The notes under the pieces were generated by a model. The model saw only the letters and a program-made list of their open reading frames with translations, was not told where the DNA came from and did not search any database. A DNA stretch of 64,000 nt from Climacteris rufus (taxonomy: Eukaryota; Chordata; Aves; Passeriformes; Climacteridae), in NCBI GenBank assembly GCA_013398175.1, contig VZRZ01006843.1, forward strand, positions 62,001-126,000. Reading direction: 5' to 3'. Each line of letters opens with the position of its first letter. Positions within the stretch are counted from its first letter, which is position 1. Positions 14,851-29,918 of this stretch are shown here, piece by piece. The translations under genes were made by a program, and so were the position numbers.

Positions 14851-17800
14851 CAGGTTCAGCATCTCTTCTTTCCAGCGTGGCTAAGTGGGAACAAAGAGGT
14901 GATTAGGTCACCTCACACGATATTTTCACCACTTGTGCCCGCAGCTAGCTGGCCGTGCCCCAGTCTGATGCTATGTCATATGAGATGACTGGGCACTTTT
15001 TCTCCCACTTTACAGCTGCTGCTAGGAATTCCTGGATGTGAAAAGGCGGTAGGGCACTCTACACGTGTAGGCAAGTCCCTTATCTTAGCTATGAAAACGT
15101 GGGCAGATTTACAGTCCTTATTTATGATGTTAGCAGTAAGCCATTATAGCATACAATCAGTACACAATAAATTTTCATAACAGGAGGCAGACAGAAGGGC
15201 AGTCATCTTCTCAGTTCTATGGTGACTGTGTGGCAGTTCTGCTTATGAAACACTCCTGGTAGATCATGTAAAAGCACAGGTCACCTACTTCATGCACAAG
15301 AAGGGGCACTGATCTTACTACAGTAAACCACTTCTGGGCCAGTCTGCCTTCAGTGTTGTGATGGCAGCTTTATTTACTCAGCAAATAACACAGTTTCCTC
15401 TTGAACCTCCTTGCTTGTTACTGTCCTTTGATAAGCTTATCTGCTTCCAATCTCTGCCTGGGCATCTGAGTGATCATGGCTAGTCTGCAAACACATAGTA
15501 AACAATGTAGGAGTTCAGATAAACTCTTACAAAATATTGGAAATGCACCCACTTCTCACTTTTACTCTTTGATCTAGCAGCCTGATTGGCAGGTGCCGAC
15601 AGCCTGTGCTGTAGGAAGCTCAGAGACTGACAGGAATTGTAGGTTCATCATACCAAACAGCAAAACAGCAAAAGCAGAGAGAATCCAAACTTGAATAAAG
15701 TGAAAACCATCACATTACAGAATACCTCACATTTCTGTCTCCTAGGATCTACTCAAGATATTCTCTAGGGTTTTACCAAGTGTTTCATTTAAGCTTGATG
15801 CATTCTTGGAACTACAGCAAGTGTAACTGGAGAGACTACCTCACCTGACTAAAGGTATGACAAACTCATGAAGCCTTTTGGTCAATACATAAGCAGAAAC
15901 AGCTGAGAAGCTGTTGTGAGAGAAGGTGTCACTATTCTTTTGTCTTTGTTAGGTAGCAATGAAAGAGAAAAGATACTTTAGATTTGGTCAGCTGTAATAA
16001 AATGCCTGGGTTGTCATGTACTGGCATAAAAAACAGCCTTAAGATCAGTGTGGTCCTCCAACCTGATCCCTCTATAACAAGGGGATATGGACCAATTCTT
16101 CTGGTTAGCAGAAGAAATCAAACTGGAACACTACCTTTTCCTCTATCTGGTTAAAAAGAAATGTCATGCTGCCTGAGAGAGAGTTGTTTTTTTCCAGAGC
16201 ATAGGTTTTTTTGGTTTTTTTTTTTTTTTCTGTCATATACAATAAAATCAGTCTGCTTCTACTGAGAACCTTTGTGGTTTTAATTTTGTGACAGGTTTGG
16301 TTCCATGCTTTAAAATGCTCTGATAAAGGTGATAAATTTGGGTGTCATTTGTCTCTAAACCAGATTGAAAGCAGAAAAGCAAGTTCATCTCCAGCGGAGG
16401 CCAGTGCATATTTCAAAATAAAACATCTTGCCAAATAGTGTTCCAAAGACCTGTATAGGCATGTTTCTAGTAGTGCTCTCAGCACTCCCTCACACCAGGC
16501 ACAGTACTAACATGTGGTACCTCTGTGCTTTGTTCATCATTTCATAGCCCTCTCTGCCAATTCCTTTCTTTTTCTGCAGTTCTGCTTCACAGTTTCTTTT
16601 CTGACACCAAGTTTTGTATTTGTCAGTGCATAAATAGAACCAGGATTGTAAAAATATTCTGCTTGGCAGCTAGGCTTGGCAGTTCCAATCAATTAGGACT
16701 GGAAGTCATGTTGGGATGGAGAAGGCAGCCTAGGCCAAGGGTGTATAAATGTTCTCATGGCCCAAAAATGCTCTTGGCAATCCCAGCTCCAAGCAATTCA
16801 ACCTCCTTAAATTACCGTGTTTTCCAGAGTGCCTGTGCTGGTCTACTTTTGTTTGCTTCATACTGCTCAGGTGAGTGGTACCTTACGGATTGTCTCTGTG
16901 GTGCTGACAAAGTATTTACTTACCTTGAGGCCTGAGGATGAGCAACAGAGATAAGGGAGGCAGATGTAAGGTCTCTGGTGAACATTTCCTCTGGATATGT
17001 ATGGGCAGGCTGAGGCATGTGATAGGAGAAAATCTGCAGAAATGCCTGACTTTCTGGACAGCTTTCTGTTGTTATGGTCAGTCTTCTCAAAAGTGGTGAA
17101 GTTGGCATTTCTAGCTTAGCTTCACCTGCAATCTGTTCAGTTTCTACAGTGAAGCATGGTCCAGCGACAAACCATGGAGAAAAGCCCCATAAGATATACA
17201 TTAAAAAGAAATAAACAGGTGTCAGTCCAGACAACAGCTCACTCTTTCCCTCTGGCTGCTCACTGAACAATTCCTGGCACTGATTTTAGGGGCATGTATT
17301 GCAAAGTGTGGTAAATATTAGTTGTTCTTCAGAATTGTGCTGACATTTGTGTAGACAAGCTACTTACAATCAAGACAACTTACCTATATGTATACTTACA
17401 TGCCTCCTACAGATTCAGACACAGAGATAAAAGGTGTTTTCCAGATCTGTTACCTGTCTGTCCACAGCTGGGTACATGCATTGCAATGCTGTGTTCTCTT
17501 AGTTCATCACAGCTGTCGGGTGGACAGCAGGAAGAAGCCAGGACCAAAAATAACTACATTACCACTGAAGTTATGGATTCCTATGTTTCACTTGGCAGCA
17601 GATGCAGTTTGTGAGATATAGGTTCAATTTCTCCCAAGGGGGCTGCCTTTCCTGATACCAGCTCTCTCTGGGTACAGCAGAGTGTAGCAGCGAATAAGTC
17701 AGAACAGAAGAACTCTAATCCATCAGCTCACTCAACACAGAGTTTAGTTTTGAATTTAACATTGTTTATAGCCAATGAGAAAAAGAAAGTATTCTTTGTC

Positions 17801-20800
17801 AAAGCTCTGTCTGTACTGCAGACAGTGGTACCTGTGTGCAGCACTGACTGTATACTGCATACACAGAGCTGTGTGTGCTTCTTTCTATCAGATCATAAAA
17901 TGTTAGTTTTGGTAAACCATTCTGCTGGAAATAGTGCTCTGGTTTCAGCAGCGATCTTACTTTGCTGAATTGATGGTTCAGACTCTGTTCTTGTGGGTAG
18001 ATTAAGTTACAGGAACGGCCAGACATGACTGCATTCTGATCTTCTTTGCTCCTGTTCTCAATCCAGTAATTTCAGGCAGCCCTTGTCCCATTCTCAGTAC
18101 AGTTCCTAGAGTTTCCATGTCCAAACAAGACCAAGACCAATATTAAAATCACAGGATTGAGGCAAAAGATTCAGATCATCTCTCAGATTAATCTCAATGG
18201 GGGTCCATCCTCTTGGTTGCTAATTGCAGGCTGCCTTGTAGCCATCTCCTGTTAAAATTCATAATAGGCTTGTTCACTGGAGAGAGGTATTTTCCCAGTT
18301 TTACTTCTTGCCCCACAAAAACATGCTTGAAACTGCTGGGGTTTTTTTTGTTCTTGTTTTTGTTTTTTTTAACTCTGTCACTGTAAGACCTATTTGACCA
18401 CTCTTAATTCCTTTCTCCTGTCAAGGAAGTCTACTTTGCGTCCATGTTCTATGCGTAGTCAAGTTCTGTTAGTCCCTACTTGAGCTTTGCTAAACCCTGT
18501 ATTGCTTACTTGCCCAACAAATATGCAGGCCTCATTTACCTTTTTCAGTAACCAAAACTGAAATTATTGATTACCTGTTTCATCTGGGACATGGTGTTAA
18601 ACTGCTTCACTTCCAAACCAGAGAAACTGCACACAACAGAAAATCCCCCTGAAAATGTAAAAAGGTCAGTGGTGCATTTGATGACATGAGTGCTTATGAA
18701 GCCACATAATTCATCATTTGTTACTACAGAACTTGTTCCTAGGGGGATTACCATTTGCCAATAAATATACCATATGCTGGATTCTGTATGGAGATTTTTT
18801 TAAGATGCTTTACTAAGTCATTAAGTATCTCCCATGACAACTATGACTAAAATGGGCCAAACCCACCAGGGTTCCATAGACCAGTGAAGCATGTAGGTTA
18901 AAGGATGAAGTCATGTCTCATTTGTGTACCAATTCTTCAGTGAGACGTTTACAATTAAATAGTTTAGTTGTGACTTGTCTTTTGGGGAAAACTATTACTC
19001 CTCTGTGAGGATGTGGACTTAACCCTTCCTTCTCCTCAGAAGAAGAATGGAGAAAGAACACAGTAAAGTGAAATAGAATTTGAGCAACTATTAGTGGCTA
19101 ATGAGGTTTAGATTCCAAGAAGAATCATTGATATTGAAGCAAGGTTATTAGTAGTTTCCTATTACAATCGAATGGTAACTAATTTTTTAAGTCAAAGCAC
19201 CAGAAAAAATGAGTAAAAATAGGTTTTGGATGTTGGTCTCTCATAGGAAGGGCTTGTGTGTTCCACTTTCACGTTGTCATGGTCCTTCCTTAGCAAAGTT
19301 GCCTGAAACTGCAGAGAAAGTAAATGGGCTTTGCAGCAACTGCAACAGGAAGTTCTGTGAGACAGACACAGGCATGAGTTCACTTGCAGTCTGTAGCTCC
19401 CTGTACCAACCAGCTGAGAAAAATTCTTTTGCAGATGGTGAGAAGCATCAAATTGCTTCTCTGGATCTCAGCTATCTTCCTGACTCTCATGCCAAAATAG
19501 TTAATATTTCCGTTGCCTCCCAGCAGCCTCTCCCATGTTACGCTCTGCCAGTAAATGAAACAATGGCTCTTTAAAACACACAGTCTGCCTTTGTGCATGT
19601 ACAGACTCCAGCATGCACACAAACTGTGTTTGCTTTTGATATAAAAACACTACATATACACACCCAACACTGCATGTGCTGAACTAAAGCCTAAATCCCA
19701 TCACTGGAGCCAAATGCTTTGAAGAATTAAGAATGACTGGGGGCAGGTCCACAGCATGTGAGAAACTCTCAGGATCTCTGGAGATGAAAGACATTACTTA
19801 ATTTTAAACACTGGGAAAAATTCCCAGTGTAGCTGGAAATTAATGACAATATACTCAAGGAACTTCATTAGAAGGGATATTTGGCTCATGTGACATAGTT
19901 CAGATGGTTAAATTTTATCATGATGGATACTGTGTAAATGATGAAATAAAGGAGGAAAAGACATAATGAAATAAAAACAATAGTAGTGTATATTCTCTAG
20001 AGTAATCTTAAAATGGGTGCTCAAAATAGATACACTGTAGGCTTTTGCCTTCTTGAAAATTTTTTTGCCCTAAGTTTCTGTTTGCACTAACAAAGAGATT
20101 TCTTGAAGCAAACTGTGCACTATCAGAAAAAGTTCTAGTTCAGATAATCATGTGAGTGCGTGTCCCACCTGTAGAAATATGTATGGCTTCTTTTCTCTGC
20201 CCACTATGTAGAATTCATTCTGCTAGTGAGAATCAGCACAAACTTGTCGAATCTGAGAGGAAATAGGATAAGAGAACAGTATGTGTCTACTTATCTATAT
20301 GAGTTTATGCTTACCTGTGAAAATCTTTCACTAAAGCCAAACCAGAACAATTAACAACCAGGTAATCCTGTTGGCCTGACTGATCAAGAAATGGCATTAT
20401 TTCAGTGCTACAAAAGAAATGGTTCACAGAACTAGCATATGGGACATTTTTTCCACACTAAATTTAAAACAGTTGCAAAGCCAAAATGAGCCAGGGCCAG
20501 AGCCATATATGAAGGTGCTATTTTGAATAGACAAAATGAGCTATGTGATTAAAAGAATTATTTTTTGCTTTCCCATGCTTTGGAAGCTTCAGTGTCTTTC
20601 TTTTCTCTCCCCTATACTTTAAATAACTTTTCATGTCACTGTTTGAACAGATAAAAGCTGTTTGTACCTGGTAACTTAAAATGAGTGCTGTGTAAGCAAT
20701 CCATTCCTCTTGCAATCATGGGTGGTACACAGAAGAAATGATAGATTTTCTGTGTGTGTTTTGGAATACAGAATACTTGAGAGTCCATATTATCCCGACC

Positions 20801-23800
20801 ATTACAGAATGGTTTTACTCCAACACATGTCAAGGAAATGACACTGAATGGGCTTTCAGGGAAAAGTCTGACAGCCCAACTACTTGCAAATCATTAAGTT
20901 GCCAGTTTTTCCTTTCCTATCAATAAAATAAGATAGAAAGCAGAACGAAGTCATTTAGCCAGATAGGCAGTTAGCAAATGCAAGTTCTTGAGAGCAGAGG
21001 ATGTTAATTAGCTGTGGGACCTGTGAGAAGCCATCTCATCCAGGTAATTATGAGGCCTCTGAGAACTGCAGGTCTATTGCCTGGAGCAGTGCTATGATTT
21101 TTGGCTGCCAGATTTTTTTCCAGCAGTCATTGCTACAGCCACTGTAGACTTCTAAATCACTATTTTGGCTGATGAAACAGTAAAGACTTGAGTTCATCAT
21201 CTACAGAATAATCTCACTGCTCTGCAGGTGTCAGGTGGAGATGATCTCTGCTATCTTTTGTAACACAAGTTAATTACAAACACAGTGGTTATAAAAGATA
21301 ATGTACTTTTCCTTTCAGTATTCTCACCACCAAAATGTACATCATTATTAAGAAGTTTTGAATTCATTAAATATCATTTTAGGCATGGCCTTTTTAACAA
21401 CAACAGATTCCATCTGTGAGGATGGGGTCTCAAAACCCCTTTTGTTCTTTCTCAACAAAGTAGCACCCCAAAAAGCACATATGCACATGCTTGTGTGATG
21501 ATCTGTTCAACCATTTGTGTTTACATATGTTTTTCATTAACTCAGAATAAAGCAAAATGATTACTAGTGAGTCTGCTTTTATTCAGTAATCTTTTGTCCT
21601 GTGCTGGTATGAAGTTACTCATCTCTCTCCTGTCATACACACATCTATTCTAAAGAAAACAGGGCAAAGCAGTGAAGTCTCCTTATGCATATCTGTCATT
21701 GTTTTGGAAACTTGCATAATCTCATGCTGTCTTTACCCTGGGCATTTCTTGCCACTTTCAGCACTACCCTAAAATGTTGCATACTCTGTCTCCCTCTGTT
21801 GATCAGTGAGGTCACAGGGCAGTGAGCATCCCCATGATGTATTTCTCTGTCACTTGTGATTTACACACAGAACACTGTTCATTTGCCACGAAAAATCCGA
21901 AGGATTGTAGGCAAACAATATCTACATTCTTACTCACATACCTTATATTTTGACAGCATAGTCCTTGCAATAATAGTTTTGTCAACAGTTTGCTGAAAAA
22001 CGGTCCTGTAATACTTTAATGCCTGAAGCTAGAGAAAATGTTAAAGACCTATGCTTTAAAATCTGGAGGTGCACAAAAAAAGTATCTGGAATACAGAAAC
22101 TAATACTCTGAGGATAGTTGCTAATTGGATAATCATACTACTGACATATGATTTTGCAGTTACTGAGTTTCAACTAGAATTTCAATGCACCTGGTTTGAA
22201 CTTGTCTTCTAAAAAGTTTGTATGTAAAATTTTTCCAAACCATGTGGAATCAAATTCTAAATATATCACTAGGAAAATTGTGGCTCCTAAATAGGCTTTT
22301 ATGTGAAATATTTCTTAAATAGCTCCCTGTTGCCTTGCACAACATACTTTCACTGCTTTGAAGTTACTATTATTTTGAATAGGCAGTGTTTCACTGACAT
22401 ATGTTCTGCTCCATAAATCTGTATAAGGAGCATAAAATGCCAGAGAAAAACTGTTAGTTTAACAGTAGCTGCCAAGTTAGATTTTGTGTCATACCTGTGT
22501 GACAAATTCTTCTGATGTGTATCTATAAATTTACATATAAGTATGCATATAAAAGAATATATATATCTATCCACATCCACATACCTAGAGGACAAGGGTA
22601 GAAGTGAAAAATCAATCTCTGTAGAAATGGATTTCCCCATTTTTGGAATCCTATACTCCACTTTCAGAACAAATTCATTCTGTCCCACTACCTGATGTAA
22701 TAGTCCTAAAAAGGGTGACTTCCAACAGCTTCAGAAGGTGCAGTTACAGGAAAAGCATGAAGTGGCCTCTTGACTGCCAAGCACTTCTCTTAAGAGACAG
22801 CAATGGAAATCTCCAAGTGGCTTAGCTGCTTTGGTTTTAACCAACACCAAATTCTCTTTCCCTTAGTCTCTGCCAGATATGGTCTGGTCCTTGTTTTAAA
22901 GGCTGTTCAGAACAGATCACAGACATGTTAAACACACAGACTCTGGTCTAAAATTTTCACGTGAAAGTACAAATCTCTCCTGTCTTTCTATTGAAACAGC
23001 ACCCTCTCAATGCCTACTATTTGTTGTGTGGCAAATTTCTTTATTCAACAAAACTAGAAATTCCAAAATAGCATGTTCACTACTTTTCCAGTAGAGGATT
23101 TTCATAAATACAATCTCAAATAAACTGGAACATATAATGAATATTTTGTTTATTTAACACTACCTAATGAAATATGCACGTATTTAATGTTTGTTTTAAA
23201 AAGTATAATAAAGTAAACTAGAAGAATGCCTGGGTTTTTTCATGGCTACAGCATCAAAAAGATTTTCTCCGTGTTTCTTTTACTGTGGTCTTTTTCAGCA
23301 TTTGCTTAGCCTGTTCATATGAAGACAGCAAAGGCTTTCAGTGTGAATACCTACAATGGGATTTCTTAGTAGTAATCTTTGTTCTTAGTTTCTTTTAATG
23401 CTTTGAAGTACACTTTAAAGCACTTACCTTCAGCATCATCAGGTTTGTGATGACACATCACTATTCTACTGAAAACTGGCAAAAATTATCTCTAGTGCTG
23501 ACACTGGATGTGACTGGATGGCAACTTTTCACCACAGAATTAGAGTTGCTCATGAACTGTTTCTAACTACTTCATTCTGTAGAGGGAAAACAGCTTCAGA
23601 AAAGCCACTTAGGAGAGCATACCCAGTGACCTATCAGGTAAACACATTCAAGACATCCAAGTGACTTTCACGTGGGTGAGAACAGTCAGCACTTTGCCCA
23701 CAGCACAGATTGTAATTTTTTTAAAAGAAATGCATGCAAAATTATTTTTTGCAAATGCACTCCCAGGGAATCCAGAAATTATAGGCTATAGATTTTGAGG

Positions 23801-24910
23801 ATATTTCTTTCTTCTGTAAAGATTTCATGAAATCCAAATACAGTTGTGATCTGTAACATCATCTCTAAGAGATGCACAAAGGATTTTCTCATTATCAAGT
23901 GTCTTAGAAAGTATTTCACACAGAAGCAGCAGCCATGGTTTTGGGATGTAAAACTTCATGGTAAGAGGAGGTTTATTGTCTCTTCCAGGTGAACTGTCAG
24001 ATGTCATTCTCCAGGAAACAAAATAACTTGGCTGATTTATTTACTTTTCTGATTAGTAAATAAAGGACCTGGAATAGCACAGATCTAATCAGCATCCTAT
24101 TGTGTATTGCCAAGTGAGCTCTTCTCCAGCAACATCAGTGCATCAGCCCCTGACACCAGCAGGAAACAGTGAGCAGTGCAGCATGTGAGTGCACTGCAGA
24201 ACAAGGTACCCGAAAGGGCTAGCAGTTCCTGTAGCAAATTTACTCAATTGCATCTTACAAACAATTACCTCTGAAAAACAGGAGAAAGCTGCCCAAGAGC
24301 CTGTTTTACACGTGTTCTCCCAGCACAGCACTTTCCTGCACAGGCCTTGCTCCCATTACCAGTAAAGCAGACAGTTTGTGGGGCACCAGTACTGCTGCCA
24401 GTTTGCAGGAGTTAGGGCAGTAGAAATCATAGTGGCTATTGCTCCGTGAGAGGCCTGAGTACTTCTGGAAGCGGGTATTGCTGAAGATGCCCTCTTTCCC
24501 TTCCTGAAAATGCCAGTACCAGCAGTAAGTCTGCCTCTAAAGAGCCCTTCACTAATGCACATTTTCATGCCAAAGAACTGAATTCTTTATCACTGGAATG
24601 GCAAAGGTAACTTTTTCCTGTGCTGCTAGAAGACAACACATTTATCTTGTTGGTGTATCTAAAATGCTTTTTTATGCATATCTTCAGCAAGGGAAAGACA
24701 GAATCTATGTTTGAACAACAGGAAAGGGAACTAAGAATGTCAAGTACAGGACAGGATCACTCCCACAATCACCATTCTCTCATTCCACACTTCTTTGACT
24801 TCAACAGCGGCAACTTCTCTTCAACAACAACCAAAATGTGCACCTTAGTTGCTGCTCGAGATTATTCCCTTTAATTAAAGCTGGACTATTCAATTACTCT
24901 CGGTAAGTGA
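14851..24910. other. Noncoding region downstream of SNCAIP, part 2
   Basis: No exon or repeat family recognised. ORFs up to 136 codons (16525-16935) look random. A long T run lies near 16210-16230. Confidence 0.65.
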
Positions 24911-25412
24911 TCACAGAATCAGAGAATATTTAGGTGTGGGAGGGATCACTAAGGTCAGCTAATCCTAGCTTACTGCTCAAGCAGGGGTCCCTAGAGCACA
25001 TTACTCATGATTGTGTTCAAACGTGTTTAGAATATTCCCAAAGAGGAGGCTTCCTCTCTGGGCAGCCTGTTCCAGTGCTCAGTCATCCTCACAGGAAAGA
25101 TATTCCACATTGTTTATGTGGAATTTCCCATGTTCTAGTTCCTGCCCATTGTCCCTCATCCCATTGCTTGGCACCACTGAGAAGAGCCTGGTCCATCCTC
25201 TTGACATCCTCCATTCAGATACTTATGGACAATGATAAGAACCCTTCTCAGTGGTCTCTTCTCAAGGCCTCTCAGCTTCCTCAGCTTTTCCTCATATGAG
25301 AACAGCTACAGTTCCCTTCCATAGCACTCCCTTGACCTACTGGCAGTGCTCTTCCTGATGAAGCCCAGGATACCATTGGTCTTCTTGGCACACTGCTGGC
25401 TGTCGTTTCTCC
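24911..25412 (-). mobile_element. CR1 LINE fragment, minus orientation
   Basis: It begins with the reverse complement of the CR1 3' end (ATCACAGAATCAGAGAAT). It continues through GGGCAGCCTGTTCCAGTGCTC, abbreviated here to GGGCAGCCTGTTCC, and on to CACACTGCTGGCTGTCG, the order expected for inverted CR1. The apparent ORFs of 121 and 74 codons on the plus strand at 24934-25299 are antisense shadows of this repeat. Confidence 0.88.
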
Positions 25413-25819
25413 TGTGCCACCACTGCATGTACAGTAAAACCTGAGAATCCTGTAAACAAAAATCTGCTTATAGCTCCTGGAGCCTAGTGAAAACTGGCAT
25501 TCCACTGAACAAAAAGATTTATCTGGTGTCCTAAAAGACCAGAGGCGTATTTTAGAAGCTGTCACATTTGGGTAGACATTTTCAAGAAAGTTAAAAGTTA
25601 AGTTCACCCATTTGATTGCTTAGCAAACCTGTATGTGAATCCTATTTGATCAGTGTTTTCAGAAAATAAATGCCATATCATGGACTGCTGGCAGAGTTGT
25701 TGGTTGTCTTGACAGTACTAGAAAAGACACAAGGTGTAAATACCTCACAGTTTTCCCGGTTAAGTTGATTCTGTTACAATTGCATCACAGACCCATCAAA
25801 GGAAATTTGCTTGAAAGTG

Positions 25820-26150
25820 ATCTGAGGAGGTCATCCAAATCCAACACAGCATTTCTGATGGTTGTTGCTGGCATGTCATTTCTGACAGTTGCTTCTCCCA
25901 CCTGTTCTTAAAATCTTCCAATTACTACTCTCTCACATCTTCCCCCTGACTGTTGTTTCCAGTGATATCATTATTTGTGGAAAGTTTTGCTAACACGTAA
26001 CATCCATCCCCTTTGCTACTGTTCTATATTCACTGCTTCTTGTTCTACCCCTAGTAGATAACATGCAGACCAACAAGGAGAGGCACTGTTTCCATCCTCC
26101 TTTTTAGTTGTGTACTGGAAGACAGTGATCTTGTCTTTGACAACTGCGTG
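25820..26150 (-). mobile_element. Old, diverged CR1-like fragment
   Basis: This is a weaker match to inverted CR1. Landmarks in the right order are GAGGAGGTCATCCAAATCCAAC, here at 25824-25845, then TGGAAAGTTTTGCTAAC, CACTGCTTCTTGTTCTACC, GTAGATAACATGCAGACCAA, and GGAAGACAGTGATCTTGTC near 26118. It is older and more diverged than the copy just before it. Borders are approximate. Confidence 0.5.
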
Positions 26151-29100
26151 CATATACAAACACACAGGTATATGGCCAGGCCACTGCTTTTTTGAACTGC
26201 AAAACCCCCCAGACTGGTCCCTAAGCGGAAATTTTTCCATACACCATCTGCATGTAAGTTTATGTTCACGTCTGTACAGGAAAGAGGGCAAACTCCTTTC
26301 AGACCTTTTCCCTTCACTTCCAGACCCACACGATTTTATTTTCTTTTCTTGGAGCAGTACTGCTGTCTGACAAAAAAGATAAAAAGCTAGTTCTGTGTTC
26401 TAACAGTGTCAGGATTTCTTATCAGTTTCACAAACATACCCTGAATAATTCTTTTCCTTCTTCCTGTACACTGCTTGCCAGTAAGCGCACTGACAAAATA
26501 CTTAACAGTTAGAGTGAGAAAGGAAGTGACTCTGCACATGTCAAAAAGTAACATGTTCTTCAGGAAACAGATGGCTTGAGCTATTATTTATAGCTGACCA
26601 TATATGCTAGACAAAAGCAGTCTGGAGTATCTGGAAAACTGGTGATGCATTATTAAATGTGTGCAAAGGGAATGGGTGGTTGATGCTATGTATGTAGCAC
26701 CCTCCTTACTTGGAAGAGATTGTGTGGCATATTAAGAACGTATCTGATTTCTCCTGTCTAAATTCTCTGATACTTGGATCAAAGTTACATATTGAGTGGC
26801 CACTATAATGAAGAAAAGATGGGTACAAATAGTGAGTAGTATGCCTGGTGTATATAAGAAGGTGGTAGAGTAGAAACACTATACAGACAGAGGATGAACT
26901 GCAGGAAATCCACTGCCTGGGCTTTTACACTTAGGCATATGGTGCTCACCATAGTTCTGTGTCTGAAAAGATATTTTGGGTGCAGGACATGTGCTGTACT
27001 TACTTCTCCTGCACATCTGTTTGCTTATTTTCAACTTCAAAATGCAGAGAAAACAGATTATACAAAAGCTAGCTATGTAACAAGCTATACTTAGGCACAG
27101 CTGATGTACAGTTGGAAAGACATGTCTGAACTTATGATAGTAAATGCAATATATTTTGAGAAATTATTCCTATTATGTAATTGAAAAAACATTTCATGAC
27201 AGACAATTAAGCCTTGCAGTTTGATGCTACAAATGCAGGGAATACATTTTGCACAAATCTTTGTTGATTTTTCATGAAGTAGGTTTTTAAAAGGCTAAGA
27301 AATATTTCAAGCATATGAGGAGGTGAATCCTACTCTACATGCAGACAAAAGTCTCATCTTGAGATCCATTCACTAATCCATTAATTTATACCTAGCATAT
27401 GATGTGCTGACAATTTTACTTTACTTTTGACTGTTGCATGACCATGTTCTGACATTGTTTGTGATAATAGGTGATGAAACATACAACAAATCAGCTCTCA
27501 GAGAGCATGTTTCTGAGACAGTTACTGCTTTGTTATAAATAAGTGGATAAATAAGTGGATAAATAAGTTGGAGTATTTTTTTTTTACTGTTATGCTGTCA
27601 ACCATATTTTGTTATGCCATTGATCTTATGCCAGCTTGATGTTACAAAAAGGTTTCTGAATGACAGTTACAGTAAAATGAATATTAAATCTAAACTGTTT
27701 GTCTGACTAGTCTCTTTCATCCCCTTCACACAACAACTATGCTGACTATGGTTATTTTATTCATTAGTACTTCACTAAACCAATGTATTTGACCTCTAAT
27801 GTGGAGATTGAAAGGCAAATAAACGAAATATTACTGAAACAGTGCTCTACTAATGCAGGACAAAGTACAGCCCACCATTCTGCTGATGAAACTAAAGCAC
27901 CATTCTTGCAGTTTTGATGCTGCATGTACCCATATGCTGCTTGTTTCAAATACCAGAAACAAATAAAACAATCAATCATGAAAAAAACACAAGACTCTTA
28001 GCAAATTATTTTCATTCTTCAAAAAAAGAGTCAGATACTATCTGAAACTGGGAATTCCTTACTGTTCTCTGGCACACTGTTTATCACCTTTGGTACTGAA
28101 CTGCAGAATAAACACAGAGAGGCCTTAGTCTGATATCTTCTGGGTGACAGATCATGAAAAGTTATTCTTTTTATCTGTGGTGTCCACAGGTACAGTTTTA
28201 CTAGGACACACATTGGTTCATTAACAAATCACTGACTTTGACCTCAAATTCCTGAGTGCATGAAGGAGGACCTTTTATGCTAGAGCTGTAATAATAAGGG
28301 GTTTATGTTCCTATTAAAAGCTTCGGGTAGGTGGTATTTTCTGAAGATGTTTGGTGGAAATTCCCTGATCATGTCTTTTTCCTTGGGAAATTATTATGCT
28401 TTGCCTGACTTAGACTCATGCCAGAAGGGATATGCCTGGAGAATTATAAACTAAACAGAAGGAGTTACAGCACCTGGATTTTACATCTACTAAGGACACA
28501 TATATGCAGAGCACACATGCGTCAGCCAACTGAAGGTCATAGAATCAGCATTTCTCTAATATGCATGACATCAGAATGCACCATGTGCAGGCTTTGGGGC
28601 CCTAAGCAGAAAAGAAACTACAAATTAGAAACAATAAAATCAGCAGTTTATACAATGTGAGTTTACCTTAAGCCTTCCAGACACTACTTTTTGTGTTTAC
28701 ATCAAGCTGGCCTCTCTTCCGCACTAGCTTGCTCCAAAAGATCTTTCTGTCTCAATGTGCTCAGGAACCATGGATATCTTTAAGCACAGACCCTAAACAT
28801 CTTCTGGCATCTTATCTCATGTAGTATCCCGTATTGCCCTAGGATACTTGCATAATTTGATTCTCCATATGCTGTATGAGAATACACTTTAGAAATTGCT
28901 ACACTGCAGAGAGCGGTAACTTTTAAATCCTCAGTCTCCAGAGCAGGCAGTTTCTTTCTTCCAGGACCTGACAATATTTACATCTTGGTCTGCTTCAATT
29001 TCTTTCACTGAAATTCAATTTTATCTCCTGCTTCAGCTAGATACTACAGACTGCTGAAGCAGACTTTACACATTTCCAGTCAGTCAAGATCACTCAGCAG

Positions 29101-29690
29101 GATTGCTGCTTCTGTCATTCACATTAGCACAGTCAACTCTCTTCACATTCTCAAAAATGCAAATTGCCAGTTTGTTTTAAGCCCATCTTCCAGAAACAGA
29201 ATCCCTCCTTTTTAGCTCTCTTTCACCACTCTGGCAATTGTAGCACATGTGTCTCTTCTCATTTTGCATTCAGATTTTTCATAGGCACACAGATGACAGG
29301 AGGCCTAGTTAGAGGTATTGCTGTTTCTGGCTCACAGATATTTTTGGAGGTTTGGTTGTTTCTTTAAACAGGTCAGTTAGAGTGCTAGGTTTATCACTTT
29401 AGCTCAAAAATTAGAGAGTTGCCAAATGGCAGATAAGAACTCTGGAAAGAATGTCTGAATTTCAATTCTGCAAGTACAGGCTTTTGTTTTTTAATGTTGT
29501 GTAGGTTGTGGGTTTTGTGGGTTTTGTGTGTGTGTATGTATGTGAGGTTTTTTGGCTATTTTTTTTTGTTTTTCCAATGTCTCAGTTGGCCCTGTGTTAT
29601 GCAGTAGTGTAGCAGTGCGCTTGGCAGAAGCTGCTGCTTTTGAGCTTCAGGTTTTGGTGGGAAGAAAGCCCAGGCAAAGCCCTCAGCCTT
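26151..29690. other. Noncoding region downstream of SNCAIP, part 3
   Basis: AT-rich unique sequence with a 12-bp tandem repeat. A small hairpin lies at 29028-29062 (9-bp arms CTGCTTCAG and CTGAAGCAG). No gene recognised. Confidence 0.65.
27535..27571 (+). repeat. 12-bp tandem repeat, three copies
   Basis: ATAAATAAGTGG occurs twice exactly and a third time with a one-base insertion. Confidence 0.95.
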
Positions 29691-29918
29691 NNNNNNNNNN
29701 NNNNNNNNNNNNNNNNNNNNNNNNNNNNNNNNNNNNNNNNNNNNNNNNNNNNNNNNNNNNNNNNNNNNNNNNNNNNNNNNNNNNNNNNNNNNNNNNNNNN
29801 NNNNNNNNNNNNNNNNNNNNNNNNNNNNNNNNNNNNNNNNNNNNNNNNNNNNNNNNNNNNNNNNNNNNNNNNNNNNNNNNNNNNNNNNNNNNNNNNNNNN
29901 NNNNNNNNNNNNNNNNNN
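29691..29918. other. Assembly gap (228 N)
   Basis: A run of N. The flanks show no matching repeat on both sides. The stretch just right of the gap (29919-30110) is moderately GC-richer than its surroundings. Confidence 1.

Noticed and set aside
14455..14862. Overlapping ORFs of 71 to 135 codons on both strands in the CpG island
   Set aside because: High GC lowers stop frequency. All are Arg/Pro/Ala-rich, mutually overlapping and without domain or splice context.
24934..25299. 121-codon plus-strand ORF
   Set aside because: It is the antisense of a minus-orientation CR1 fragment.
29028..29062. Hairpin with 9-bp arms as a microRNA precursor
   Set aside because: The stem is far too short for Dicer-type processing and is expected by chance in 64 kb.
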